Of a stretch of DNA of 42,983 nt, positions 35,095 to 42,983 are shown one piece after another. Numbering within the stretch: position 1 is the first letter of the stretch; every line of letters begins with the position of its first letter. A model generated the notes under the pieces. The model ran no database searches. It was given only the letters and a program-made list of their open reading frames with translations, and was not told the DNA's origin. The position numbers and the translations under genes were made by a program. Where the stretch lies: assembly GCA_020426515.1 (NCBI GenBank), contig JAGQPW010000001.1, positions 33,581-76,563 of the forward strand, in the 5' to 3' direction. Source of the DNA: Planctomycetaceae bacterium (GTDB lineage Bacteria; Planctomycetota; Planctomycetia; Planctomycetales; Planctomycetaceae).

Positions 35095-36924
35095 CTAGAG
35101 AATCCCGTGGAGCGATCGCCCCGGCGCGGCCAGTTCGTTGACTCGCCGCACCACATTGGGATCTTCCATCAGCGGCGGTGCGTGGTGGGGCTTGATGCGG
35201 GCGTCAATAGCCAGCGGGCCGCGGCAGCCCCAATGCTTGTGCTCGGTGAAGGCCCCCACGCCATCGATGTCGGCGGCAGGATTGGAGCGAGTGAAGGTCA
35301 CCCACAGGAAATTCTTCAGTGATGCCGCCGTGAATTCGGCGTCATCGACGAGAACCATCAGCGGAAAGGCCATTAGCGGATGATCAGCGGCCATCGACTC
35401 GCAGAACTGCCGCAACACCGGATCCCCAGACGTGGCTGCGGGGCCCTGAATGGCGACGATGCCCGGCAGACAGAGTCGAACATCCGAGAACCCGGCGGGC
35501 AGTCGAAAACCCGATGGGATCTCTCGTGGTAGTTGCCGCCGTGGCGGTCCGGCCGCTGCCAGGACCACTTTGGAACCGGCGTTTAGTCCGTGGCCTGAGT
35601 AGTCGAGCGTATCAATCGTGGTACGGGTCTGAAAATGCAGATCTTCCTGCCAGTCAATGCGTTCGAGCAGGTGTGCCAGGAACGTCGGAATGTCGTGCAG
35701 TCCGAGCCCTGGATTGTCCTGTTCCGCCACGATCAGGAGATACTTGGCGAGAGAAAGTTGTCCCTGCCCGAGTATCGCATTGGCCTGAGTCAGCAGTTCC
35801 TGTGGTCGACGTTCACTGGCGTAAGGAACGTACCGTTCGCTGCCAATCGCCAGCAGCAAGGGATGCACGCCCGCTTCGTCTACCGCATGCACCCCTTTGA
35901 CGCCGGGCAGGACCGATGGAATTGCCGGTCCGGTGATCTCGTGAATGATCGCACCGAATGATGTGTCCTCCTGCGGAGGGCGCCCCACTGCGGTAAACGG
36001 CCAGATGGCATCGCGGCGGCATGTCACGCGATCGACCTTCAGTACAGGAAAATCGTGAATCAGGCTGTAGTACCCCAGGTGGTCACCGAACGGCCCCTCA
36101 GGCAACACTGCGTCTCCATCGATCGTTCCAGAGATACAGAAGTCCGCTTCCGCCAGCAGCGGCAAACCGCCCGGTTGCCGGACGAGCTTCATGCGATGTC
36201 CGCTCAACGCCCCGGCAAAGGTCAGTTCGGAGAGTCCTTCCGGAAGCGGCATCACGGCGGCCAACGGGATGGTGGGTGGCCCGCCAACGAAGATGTTCAC
36301 ACGCAGTGGCTCGCCGCGACGAATGGCCGCCGCATGATGCACGCCGATGCTGCGATGTATCTGGTAATGCACCCCCACCTGTTGATTGGGCTGGTACTCG
36401 TTGCCGGCGAGCTGAATGCGGTACATCCCGAGATTGGACTTCTGCCAGCCGGGCTGATCGGGATGCTCTGTATAGACTGCAGGCAGCGTGACGAAGGGGC
36501 CTCCATCCAGTGGCCAGAATGTCAGCTGCGGCAGTTCGTTGAGTTGTATCTGCTGATCAAGTACGGGCCCTCGCGAAACATACCTGGGCCGCATTGCCCA
36601 TGCCGCTGGAAGTGCGCGAGCGTAACGAAATGGAGCCTTCTGAATCACAGCAGGATCAATTTTGATCTCGACCAGCCGCTTCACCAGATCGAGCGTATCC
36701 CGGAACAGGAACCGCGTGCGGTCCAGTGTGCCAAACAGGTTGCTGACCAGTGGGAAACGGCAGCCCTTCACCCGTTCAAAATACAACGCAGGTCCTTGGG
36801 CCTCGTAGACGCGCCGTTGAATCTCGGCCGCTTCCAGGTACGGATCGACCTCCTCGCGAATCCGGATCAACTGACCCGTTCGCTCCAGATCTGTGACACA
36901 TTCACGAAGATGACGATAACCCAT
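35095..36924 (-). CDS. UbiD-family decarboxylase
   Basis: A 609-residue UbiD-type enzyme, which uses prenylated FMN to remove a carboxyl group from aromatic or unsaturated acids. Landmarks are GPALYFERVKGCRFPLVSNL near the N-terminus, PEGPFGDHLGYYS (acidic residues near the cofactor and substrate), FGAIIHEITGPAIPSVLPG and NAILGQGQLSLAKYLLIV. It is about 110 residues longer than E. coli UbiD, mainly at the C-terminal end. The ATG at 36924 starts MGYRHLRECVTDLERTG, the usual family start; the 30 residues upstream look non-coding. No UbiX prenyltransferase gene is nearby. Substrate may be a quinone precursor, but this is not decided by the sequence. Confidence 0.88.
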   Translation of the reverse strand: MGYRHLRECVTDLERTGQLIRIREEVDPYLEAAEIQRRVYEAQGPALYFERVKGCRFPLVSNLFGTLDRTRFLFRDTLDLVKRLVEIKIDPAVIQKAPFRYARALPAAWAMRPRYVSRGPVLDQQIQLNELPQLTFWPLDGGPFVTLPAVYTEHPDQPGWQKSNLGMYRIQLAGNEYQPNQQVGVHYQIHRSIGVHHAAAIRRGEPLRVNIFVGGPPTIPLAAVMPLPEGLSELTFAGALSGHRMKLVRQPGGLPLLAEADFCISGTIDGDAVLPEGPFGDHLGYYSLIHDFPVLKVDRVTCRRDAIWPFTAVGRPPQEDTSFGAIIHEITGPAIPSVLPGVKGVHAVDEAGVHPLLLAIGSERYVPYASERRPQELLTQANAILGQGQLSLAKYLLIVAEQDNPGLGLHDIPTFLAHLLERIDWQEDLHFQTRTTIDTLDYSGHGLNAGSKVVLAAAGPPRRQLPREIPSGFRLPAGFSDVRLCLPGIVAIQGPAATSGDPVLRQFCESMAADHPLMAFPLMVLVDDAEFTAASLKNFLWVTFTRSNPAADIDGVGAFTEHKHWGCRGPLAIDARIKPHHAPPLMEDPNVVRRVNELAAPGRSLHGIL

Positions 36925-37106
36925 CAGGACCAGCGCGAGGGAAGTAATGCGAACACTGGGACAACTGCTGTTAAACGATCCGCAGCTGAACCGACGATTC
37001 AACTCGGAGAACACACTCCACTCTCAAAATTCCCGGAGATTCCGGCAGCATCCGAGAGGCCCGCATCATAGCGAACGGAAGGTGGACCGTGACCTTCGCC
37101 ATGCGA

Positions 37107-38222
37107 TCAAGGTTGCCCATCAAGCGTTGACAAATCTTTGAACGGGAATTTGAAGGGGCGATCGCTGGTGTACTTGTGGGCAGTCATCCAGGAGAACTCG
37201 ACCTGATCGCGACGTGCGGGATCCGGTTCAGGCAGTGGCCTTCCGTCGGCTTCCGCATAGATGGTACGCACGACACGAACCGGACGTGCTGCCGGCGGAG
37301 CCAGGACGTAATCGGTGCCTCGGGTCACCAGCAGCCAGCTGTTCTCGCGAAATCCTGCTCGCAATCGTTGATGAGCGGCGGCAATCAGTCGTTCCCGTTC
37401 TCCTGAGGACAGCTCCGCGGTGGTGGCGATCGACTTGACCAGTTTCTGGGTCTCCGAAATGTCGAAGCTGACCCAGCCATAGGGGGGGAGGTAGGCTTCC
37501 AGCTTGCAGTGCGAGGGAGAGTTCTTGGGATACAGCGAGAGTCCGTACGTGACTCGCGTAGGGAAACCAAGTGCCCGCCCCAGGGCGCCGCATAGCCCAT
37601 GATAGTCGCTGCAGTGGCCGCACCGTTCGCGCAACCCGTGATTGGGATCGGCCTGCAGCGAGGCGTTCACGTGGTCGTACTGCAGATGGGTCTCAACCCA
37701 GTCCATCGCCGTTACGAAGTTGCGTCCATCGACCACAGGCTGTGGAGCAATGGTGTGCAACACCTCCGCAAATTCGGCCACATCGTCAATCGGTTCAGCC
37801 TTCAGGTATGGAGTCACTTCGACAGGCCAGACCTTCGGGATGGTCACTCGATCTGGCTCGACACTCCACCGCACGTCAGAAACTTTGGCTTGAAAGCGGT
37901 TGCGAATCAGCTGGGCTCCCTGTGGCTGGTGGAATTCAAAGTAGGCGAATCGATTCCCGTAGAGCGGCTCGGTAGCGAACTGTGGTTTGACATCCTGGGG
38001 AAACGTGCTGATCTCAAACTCTCCGACCTCCTGCCCCAGACCACTCTGAGGCAGCGGCAGCCACACCTTGAGTACTTCGCAGTGATAGGGTGGCGTGACG
38101 ACAGCGACGAATTCCACTTCGTGTCGTATTGGTTGACTGACCAGCGGCTGCACCGGCGCTGAATTCTCCGCCAGTACCGGCGCGAAGAGGAGCAGGTACG
38201 CGAGTAGAGGTCGAAGCAGCAT
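37107..38222 (-). CDS. Exported transglutaminase-like protein
   Basis: A 371-residue protein with a signal peptide (MLLRPLLAYLLLFAPVLAEN) and a transglutaminase-like domain. The catalytic cysteine is in RCGHCSDYHGLCGALGRAL, the histidine in SHCKLEAYLPPYGW and the aspartate in VSFDISE, in the usual C-H-D order. The N-terminal 150 residues are a beta-rich module (WLPLPQSGLGQEVGEFEI). Bacterial members of this group are probably periplasmic proteases or cross-linking enzymes. I chose ATG 38222, with GGTGAG upstream. It precedes the UbiD gene by 182 bases and follows the aquaporin gene by 55. Confidence 0.88.
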   Translation of the reverse strand: MLLRPLLAYLLLFAPVLAENSAPVQPLVSQPIRHEVEFVAVVTPPYHCEVLKVWLPLPQSGLGQEVGEFEISTFPQDVKPQFATEPLYGNRFAYFEFHQPQGAQLIRNRFQAKVSDVRWSVEPDRVTIPKVWPVEVTPYLKAEPIDDVAEFAEVLHTIAPQPVVDGRNFVTAMDWVETHLQYDHVNASLQADPNHGLRERCGHCSDYHGLCGALGRALGFPTRVTYGLSLYPKNSPSHCKLEAYLPPYGWVSFDISETQKLVKSIATTAELSSGERERLIAAAHQRLRAGFRENSWLLVTRGTDYVLAPPAARPVRVVRTIYAEADGRPLPEPDPARRDQVEFSWMTAHKYTSDRPFKFPFKDLSTLDGQP

Positions 38223-38277
38223 GAGCGGCACTCACCGGGTTCAGAATTCAGAACTTCTAACCATCTTCATGCGATCG

Positions 38278-39126
38278 TCAGCGGGATGCAACTGGTGGGG
38301 TCAGCATTCGCGCGAGTCCAATTCCCAGCACAGATCCCAGCACTGGTGCGAGAATGTAAACGAGGACCGAGCCCATCCCGTTTGGGCCAGGGATCGCCGC
38401 TGCTCCCCATCCGGCGGCGGCGGCCACAATGCGCGGACCAAAGTCGCGAGCCGGATTGAAGCAGGCCTGCGTCAAAGGAGCGATCACACAGATCAGGGCG
38501 GTCACGGTGAGGCCGATGAAGACGGGCGCCAGCCGAGTGGGAACTTCACTGTTCTCGGCGCTTGTCGTACGAGCGACCACAAAGCCGAGGATGGCGGTCC
38601 CGAGCAACTCCGCAAAGAAGGCCGTTCCCGTGGGCAGCTGCTGAAGATGCCGCTGCAACTGAGCCCGATCGACCCGACCATCAGTGAACGAGTAGCCTCC
38701 AGGATTCATGTAGTATTCGCCATAGCACATGGCGGTCAGCACGCTTTCTTCTGAACCGCGACGGATTCCGTGCTGCTGTTCGTATTCCTGCAGTGATGGA
38801 CCAAACAGGACCAGCAGGCTGGTCGCCGCCAGCATCGCCCCCGCAAACTGCGAAAGAATGTAGGGAACCACGCGACGGCGGGGAAACTCGTTCCAAAACG
38901 AGAAGCCGAGGGTGATGGCGGGATTGATGTGGGCTCCGCTGAACTGGCCAATCGTGTAGATAGCCAGCATGATCGACAGCCCCCACACGATGCCGACCTG
39001 CCACAGTCCCTGCAGACCTCCCAGCAGGACCGCCACGTGAACAGACCCGCAGCCAAAGAAGATCAGCAGGAACGTACCGATCAATTCGGCAGTGCAACAG
39101 TGCCGCAGCGACGGAGGAGTAGACAT
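38278..39126 (-). CDS. Aquaglyceroporin (MIP family, GlpF-like)
   Basis: A 282-residue channel with six hydrophobic helices and two NPA loops: GAHINPAITLGFSF and ACFNPARDFGPRI. The aspartate after the second NPAR and the following GPRI match glycerol facilitators rather than strict water channels. An unusually long outward loop of about 55 residues (YEQQHGIRRGSEESVLTAMC and GGYSFTDGRVDRAQ) separates helices three and four. ATG 39126 was chosen over an earlier in-frame start because it is the family's usual position. Glycerol or other small polyols are the likely substrates. It is 51 bases after pheA on the same strand, but the two are functionally unrelated. Confidence 0.92.
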   Translation of the reverse strand: MSTPPSLRHCCTAELIGTFLLIFFGCGSVHVAVLLGGLQGLWQVGIVWGLSIMLAIYTIGQFSGAHINPAITLGFSFWNEFPRRRVVPYILSQFAGAMLAATSLLVLFGPSLQEYEQQHGIRRGSEESVLTAMCYGEYYMNPGGYSFTDGRVDRAQLQRHLQQLPTGTAFFAELLGTAILGFVVARTTSAENSEVPTRLAPVFIGLTVTALICVIAPLTQACFNPARDFGPRIVAAAAGWGAAAIPGPNGMGSVLVYILAPVLGSVLGIGLARMLTPPVASR

Positions 39127-39177
39127 CCTGTTGAACTCCGGTGAGCAAGAGCGCAAACGCCGGACCCAGTGGGCGGA

Positions 39178-40368
39178 CTATTCGAGCGGTTCGCTACGAG
39201 GATACGACCCCAGAACCTCCAGCCGCACGGCCTTCTTTTCGAGCGCCTGCAGGGTCTTGCGGATTCGGAGTTCCTTGGTGTGTCCTTCAAAGTCGAGGAA
39301 GAACAGGTATCCGGTTTCAGGTCCGCGAAGTGGGAACGATTCGATCCACGTCAGGTTGATCTTGTTGTTCTTGAAGGCGGTCAGCGCGTCGGTCAGTGAA
39401 CCGGGGGAATGCGGAATCTGCAACAGCAGTGCGGTGCGATCCCGACCGGTTGGCTTGGTGTCCTGGTCGCCGATGATGGCGAACCGGGTGACGTTGTGCG
39501 CGTTGTCTTCGATCCGCTCAGCCACGATGTCGAGACCGTACTGCACAGCTGCCTGCTGACTGGCGATCGCTCCCACTCCGGGCTTCGTCCGGGCGAGTTC
39601 AGCCGCCGTCGACGTGCTGGTCACATCGTAGGTCTTCGCGTGCGGCATGTTCCGAGCCAACCAGTCCCGGCACTGCGATAGAGCTTGAGGCTTGGAATAG
39701 ATTTCGGTGATTTCGCTGCGTGGAGACCGCGAGAGCAGATTGTGATGGATCGACATCTGCACTTCGCCGCACACGCGCAACGGCAACCGGGTGAACATGT
39801 CGAGCGTATCGACAATGCGTCCATCCGTGCTGTTTTCGATCGGCACGATGCCGTAATCGGCGTGGCCTCGGTTCACTTCTTCGAAGACCGAGGCGATCGT
39901 GTTGACGGGGATCAGATCGGCTGTCTTGCCAAACTTCTCCAGTGCCGCAAGGTGGGTGAAGCTGAATGCGGGGCCGAGGTAGGCCACTCGAACCTTTTTC
40001 ACGCGACAGCGGGCGGAACTCAGGAGCTCACGAAACACGCTTCGCAGGACGTCGCGCGTCATCGGCCCCTTGTTGAGGGTGTCCAGTCGCTCCCACAGTT
40101 CCTGTTCGGTCTGTGGATCGAACCAGATATCGCGGCGTTCGGTCAGGCCTGCCAGTTGCGACATCATCAGCTCCATCCGCTCGTTGAGCAGACGGACCAG
40201 TTCCTTGTCGACGGCTCTCAGTCGCGTCTCAGCCTGTGCCGCCGACTTCTTGCGGACGACTGTCTTCGAAGGCTTGGGGGCGGCCGATTTCTTGGTGGCA
40301 GCAGTGCGTGCAGCGCGCGAAGCGGGAGCCGTTTTCTTAGTCCCCTTCGTCGTCTTCTTCTTGGCCAT
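39178..40368 (-). CDS. pheA: Chorismate mutase/prephenate dehydratase with basic N-terminal tail
   Basis: A 396-residue bifunctional enzyme of phenylalanine synthesis (chorismate to prephenate to phenylpyruvate). Residues about 1-45 are a Lys/Ala/Thr-rich extension ([20 protein letters not shown]) not present in E. coli PheA. Chorismate mutase follows ([19 protein letters not shown]), then the dehydratase domain with [33 protein letters not shown], the catalytic [10 protein letters not shown], and NVTRFAII. The C-terminal ACT domain ([24 protein letters not shown]) should give feedback inhibition by phenylalanine. It stands between the aquaporin gene and a 558-base upstream gap. The tail could bind nucleic acid or phospholipid; that is only a suggestion. 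Confidence 0.93.
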   Translation of the reverse strand: MAKKKTTKGTKKTAPASRAARTAATKKSAAPKPSKTVVRKKSAAQAETRLRAVDKELVRLLNERMELMMSQLAGLTERRDIWFDPQTEQELWERLDTLNKGPMTRDVLRSVFRELLSSARCRVKKVRVAYLGPAFSFTHLAALEKFGKTADLIPVNTIASVFEEVNRGHADYGIVPIENSTDGRIVDTLDMFTRLPLRVCGEVQMSIHHNLLSRSPRSEITEIYSKPQALSQCRDWLARNMPHAKTYDVTSTSTAAELARTKPGVGAIASQQAAVQYGLDIVAERIEDNAHNVTRFAIIGDQDTKPTGRDRTALLLQIPHSPGSLTDALTAFKNNKINLTWIESFPLRGPETGYLFFLDFEGHTKELRIRKTLQALEKKAVRLEVLGSYPRSEPLE

Positions 40369-40926
40369 GAGTGATCTTCCGGTCCAAGCCCGTCAGGGCG
40401 TGAGTCCCACTCCCTTAACAATTGGTGGAAGACCGAATTCCGTCGCGGTCCTGAGACACATCGGCCACAACCGGGCGAAAATGTAATCGCCCTAAGTGAC
40501 AATAAACACAAGGCTTAGATCGTGCCCTCGGGAGGGCGTCTAACTTCGTGTGAGCAAACGACTTTGGATCATGGTTCTACCGATCAGAAGCACCGATGTC
40601 AAGTTGCTGAAGTGTCCCTCAGTGACGAGGGAATCGCCCTGTGTGGGGGCTGGCTACAGGACGCAACGTGTGGCCAGGAAATGTCTTATCGCGTGATGGC
40701 GGGGACTTTAGGAGAGAGAAGCTGCTTCGTTGTGCGACTGAGTTGTGACGGTCAGGGAAGTTGCGTTGGCCCGGAAATCGTGAGTGTTCGGACGATTCGG
40801 GACGGACTTGGAAAGCCAGTGAGCACAGAGAGACCGACTGTCGACGCTGGACACTCGGCCTGGAACCTTCAACACTGCAGCAATTGGCAAACTCTCACGA
40901 CGACCTGCACTCTGGCGTTGCACCGC
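40369..40926. other. Divergent intergenic region upstream of pheA and the ABC-2 permease
   Basis: 558 bases. The permease frame stays open from 40522, but its translation up to 40926 is Cys/Ser/Arg-rich and unlike the membrane protein that follows, so I treat it as non-coding. Promoters of both genes should be here; no clear operator, attenuator peptide or RNA was found. Confidence 0.4.
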
Positions 40927-42627
40927 ATGCGACTGAAACTTGAGACGCCGCTGCTGACGAAAGAATTGGGCGAGCAGGCCCTTCAGGCTCGGACATACCT
41001 GCTCCGTGGTCTCTACGGGATACTGTTGTACCTGGGGGGGCTACTGTTGATTTACGGAGGTGGCGGGACAATCAATGCACAAGTCAGTCTGGGGCAGGGA
41101 CTGACGATGTTCTGGAACATCGTGTATCTGGAGGCATTCGGAATTCTACTGTTCCTGCCGGCAATGTCGGCCGGCTCGCTCGCTGGTGAGAAGGAGCGGG
41201 AAAGCCTGTCGCTGCTGCTGCTCACGACGCTTCCTCCGTGGTCGATTCTGTGGCAAAAGCTGCTCAGTCGGCTGATCCCAATGCTGACCCTGGTCATCTT
41301 ATCCTTTCCACTGCTGGCAGCAGCGTATTCTTTTGGGGGCGTCCCGACCGACGACCTGCTGTGGGCTGGCGTCCTCCTCGTGCTGTGGACAATCCAGATT
41401 GCGGCTTTGTCTCTGGCCTGCTCGTCATTTTGCCGAACCACCGTCGCCGCACTCGTTTCTTCATATGTTCTGGCGGCGGTCATCTTCCTGCTCTTCTCAA
41501 TTCTCTCGAGTGGCCGCCCAACGGTCTTTTCGTACTTCCCGTTTGCATACGGACAGAGCGGGTTCCGTCTGAATACGACGCCGCAGGGAGTCATCCGCTG
41601 CGTGGTGCTGTTTGGCGTCCTGATGTTCGCCTCGCGGATTTTTCTGTTCACGCGCGCTTTCACCCCCGCAAGCAACGCCCTGCTGAAAGTGTTCCAGTCG
41701 CTGGACCGATTCTGGAATGAGATGAATGGGATTACAGGAGGAATTGTCCTTGTGGACGATGGCAATCGCTGGCCCCACCATCATCCTGTCGCCTGGCGTG
41801 AAACATCAAAGAAGTCGCTGGGCACGTTTCGCTATCTGTTCCGCATCCTGATTGTCATTGAAACGCCAATCCTGTTTGGCTGCCAGATGGCCAACCTGAA
41901 TCACAATTCGAACCATCAGTCGATCTCGGTGATGCTGTTCACAACATGGGCGATCGGAACGGCTCTGATTTGCGTCCACGCGGCCAGCGTGATCTCTGGT
42001 GAACGAGCAAGGCAAACGCTGGAGACGCTGCTGACAACTCCGCTTTCCGGCTCACAAATCATCCTTGAGAAACTCTCCGGAGTGCGCCGACTGGTTTTCG
42101 TTCTGCTGGTCCCGTTGTGTACCGTCATCGGGTTTCAGCACTGGTTCCGTGACTTTCACTGGGATCTGAACTACGTGAGTCGTTCGCTGGCCCTGTCGGC
42201 TGTTTTCCTGTGGCTGCTGATGTGGATGTGCTGCTGGTATGGACTGCGGATGAAATCGCAGTTGCGCTCGATTGTGGCCTCGATGGTGACCGTGATTGTG
42301 CTGCTGGCACTGCCCATTGTCTGTTCGTTTCTACTCGTCAATGTCCTTGGCTGGACGGCTGCCTGGTGTCGGCAGATCGCCTTGATCAGTCCGGCCACAT
42401 TGATCGGTGTGACGGAAGCGTTCGATGCCCCCTCACTGCTCGCGACTTATGGTGTGGACCTGAATCATCAGGTGTGGTTCTGGTCCGTGCTGACCGGCTG
42501 GGCTGGTGTGGCACTGGCACTTCGCGTGGCCTGCCTGTCTAATGCCGATGGTGCTCTTGGACGAGTACCCGCAGCGGCATTGCAAGGGGAGACTTCCGGA
42601 CAGGTTTCGTCCGCAATCTCCAGTTGA
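40927..42627 (+). CDS. Double ABC-2-type transport permease
   Basis: A 566-residue polytopic membrane protein with about twelve hydrophobic segments. Two homologous halves are evident: GSLAGEKERESLSLLLLTTL followed by PPWSILWQKLLSRL in the first, and SVISGERARQTLETLLTTPL followed by SGSQIILEKLSGVRR in the second. This GE(K/R)xRxTLxxLLTTP block is the cytoplasmic signature of ABC-2 permeases. The ATP-binding partner is not in the window. I chose ATG 40927 (MRLKLETPLLTKELGEQALQ), the usual planctomycete start of this group, although a clear ribosome site is lacking. Substrate is unknown. fabI starts 59 bases downstream. Confidence 0.85.
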   Translation: MRLKLETPLLTKELGEQALQARTYLLRGLYGILLYLGGLLLIYGGGGTINAQVSLGQGLTMFWNIVYLEAFGILLFLPAMSAGSLAGEKERESLSLLLLTTLPPWSILWQKLLSRLIPMLTLVILSFPLLAAAYSFGGVPTDDLLWAGVLLVLWTIQIAALSLACSSFCRTTVAALVSSYVLAAVIFLLFSILSSGRPTVFSYFPFAYGQSGFRLNTTPQGVIRCVVLFGVLMFASRIFLFTRAFTPASNALLKVFQSLDRFWNEMNGITGGIVLVDDGNRWPHHHPVAWRETSKKSLGTFRYLFRILIVIETPILFGCQMANLNHNSNHQSISVMLFTTWAIGTALICVHAASVISGERARQTLETLLTTPLSGSQIILEKLSGVRRLVFVLLVPLCTVIGFQHWFRDFHWDLNYVSRSLALSAVFLWLLMWMCCWYGLRMKSQLRSIVASMVTVIVLLALPIVCSFLLVNVLGWTAAWCRQIALISPATLIGVTEAFDAPSLLATYGVDLNHQVWFWSVLTGWAGVALALRVACLSNADGALGRVPAAALQGETSGQVSSAISS

Positions 42628-42686
42628 GCCCTGCTGCCGGAAATCAATTGCTGCACACTTTCGACTTGTGGAACTGAATCACTGCC

Positions 42687-42983
42687 ATGGCCGATTTTCT
42701 TCAGCTGGAAGGTAAGAGTTTTCTGGTCATGGGGGCGGCCAATCGCAAGAGCGTCGCGTTTCAGGTGGGGCGCGTGCTGAAGGAGGCTGGTGCCGATGTC
42801 TTGTACGCTGTGCGGAGCGAGGCCCGTCGCGAGTCGCTCCGCAAGTTGCTGGGGGACTCGCCTGTCTATGTCTGCGATGTCGAACATCAGGACCAGATTG
42901 ACCGGCTGAAAGAGGAAGTCACGCGCGACCGTCCAACGGTGCATGGACTGGTCCACTCGATTGCGTTTGCAGACTACTCGGCA
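42687..42983 (+). CDS. fabI: Enoyl-[acyl-carrier-protein] reductase (NADH), 5' part
   Basis: The first 99 residues of FabI, cut by the window end. The enzyme reduces enoyl-ACP in the last step of each fatty acid elongation cycle. Visible are [20 protein letters not shown] (the FabI variant of the dinucleotide-binding loop, with its early SVA turn), [13 protein letters not shown] and [13 protein letters not shown], where HSIAFA is characteristic. The catalytic Tyr-x6-Lys lies beyond the edge. It follows the ABC-2 permease by 59 bases and is probably a separate unit. Confidence 0.92.
   Translation, partial: MADFLQLEGKSFLVMGAANRKSVAFQVGRVLKEAGADVLYAVRSEARRESLRKLLGDSPVYVCDVEHQDQIDRLKEEVTRDRPTVHGLVHSIAFADYSA

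Noticed and set aside
36055..37071. 338-codon plus-strand frame opposite the UbiD gene
   Set aside because: It mirrors a clear UbiD protein; its own translation is unlike any family.
40522..40926. N-terminal extension of the ABC-2 permease
   Set aside because: The extra 135 residues lack membrane segments or motifs and the family start fits ATG 40927.

Overview
This window looks like part of a planctomycete chromosome (phylum Planctomycetota). The evidence is a microcompartment operon of the Planctomycetes-Verrucomicrobia type (three pentameric shell proteins, lactaldehyde-type aldehyde dehydrogenase, class II aldolase, acetate kinase), a Tat-exported DUF1501 protein, a BatA/VWA membrane protein, an isolated Flp-pilin-like peptide and an ExbB/ExbD cluster with giant TPR proteins. 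Base composition is moderately GC-rich. I found no tRNA, rRNA or CRISPR array. I do not name a species.

Layout. (1) 1-6381, plus strand: the window opens with a decayed GxxExxY gene enclosed by imperfect inverted repeats, then a bacterial microcompartment (BMC) operon: acetate kinase, BMC-P shell protein, small membrane protein, CoA-acylating aldehyde dehydrogenase, BMC-P with a charged tail, an unknown protein that looks like cargo, a third BMC-P, and a class II aldolase. The expected chemistry is cleavage of fuculose/rhamnulose phosphate to lactaldehyde, oxidation to lactoyl-CoA and, after a phosphotransacylase not seen here, ATP formation by the kinase. The hexameric shell protein is also not in the window. 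(2) 6495-8722: DUF1501 protein and beta-propeller protein, translationally coupled. (3) 8735-14905, minus strand: BatA/VWA protein, GalT-like nucleotidyltransferase, a tandem pair of DUF218-type membrane proteins, GDP-mannose dehydratase. (4) 15168-16184: argC. (5) 16200-21056, minus strand: ECF sigma factor and a peptide ABC importer (lipoprotein, two permeases) without ATPases.

(6) 21573-28460, plus strand: a 1230-residue exported TPR protein with a C-terminal membrane anchor, a second TPR protein whose frame is broken, an ExbB/MotA-type channel and two ExbD/TolR proteins, closed by a strong terminator. This looks like a proton-motive-force-driven envelope machine whose dedicated partner is the TPR pair, and it is the best candidate here for a little-described system. 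(7) 29152-33113: pilin-like peptide, then a SWIM zinc finger plus SNF2 helicase separated by a one-base frame break. (8) 33240-42983: fatty acid desaturase, HEAT-like small protein, UbiD-type decarboxylase, exported transglutaminase, aquaglyceroporin, chorismate mutase/prephenate dehydratase with a basic N-terminal tail, a double ABC-2 permease, and the start of fabI, cut by the window edge.

Two genes (25316-26375 and 29801-33113) are each restored by removing one base, so base-level accuracy of this sequence should be checked before calling them pseudogenes.
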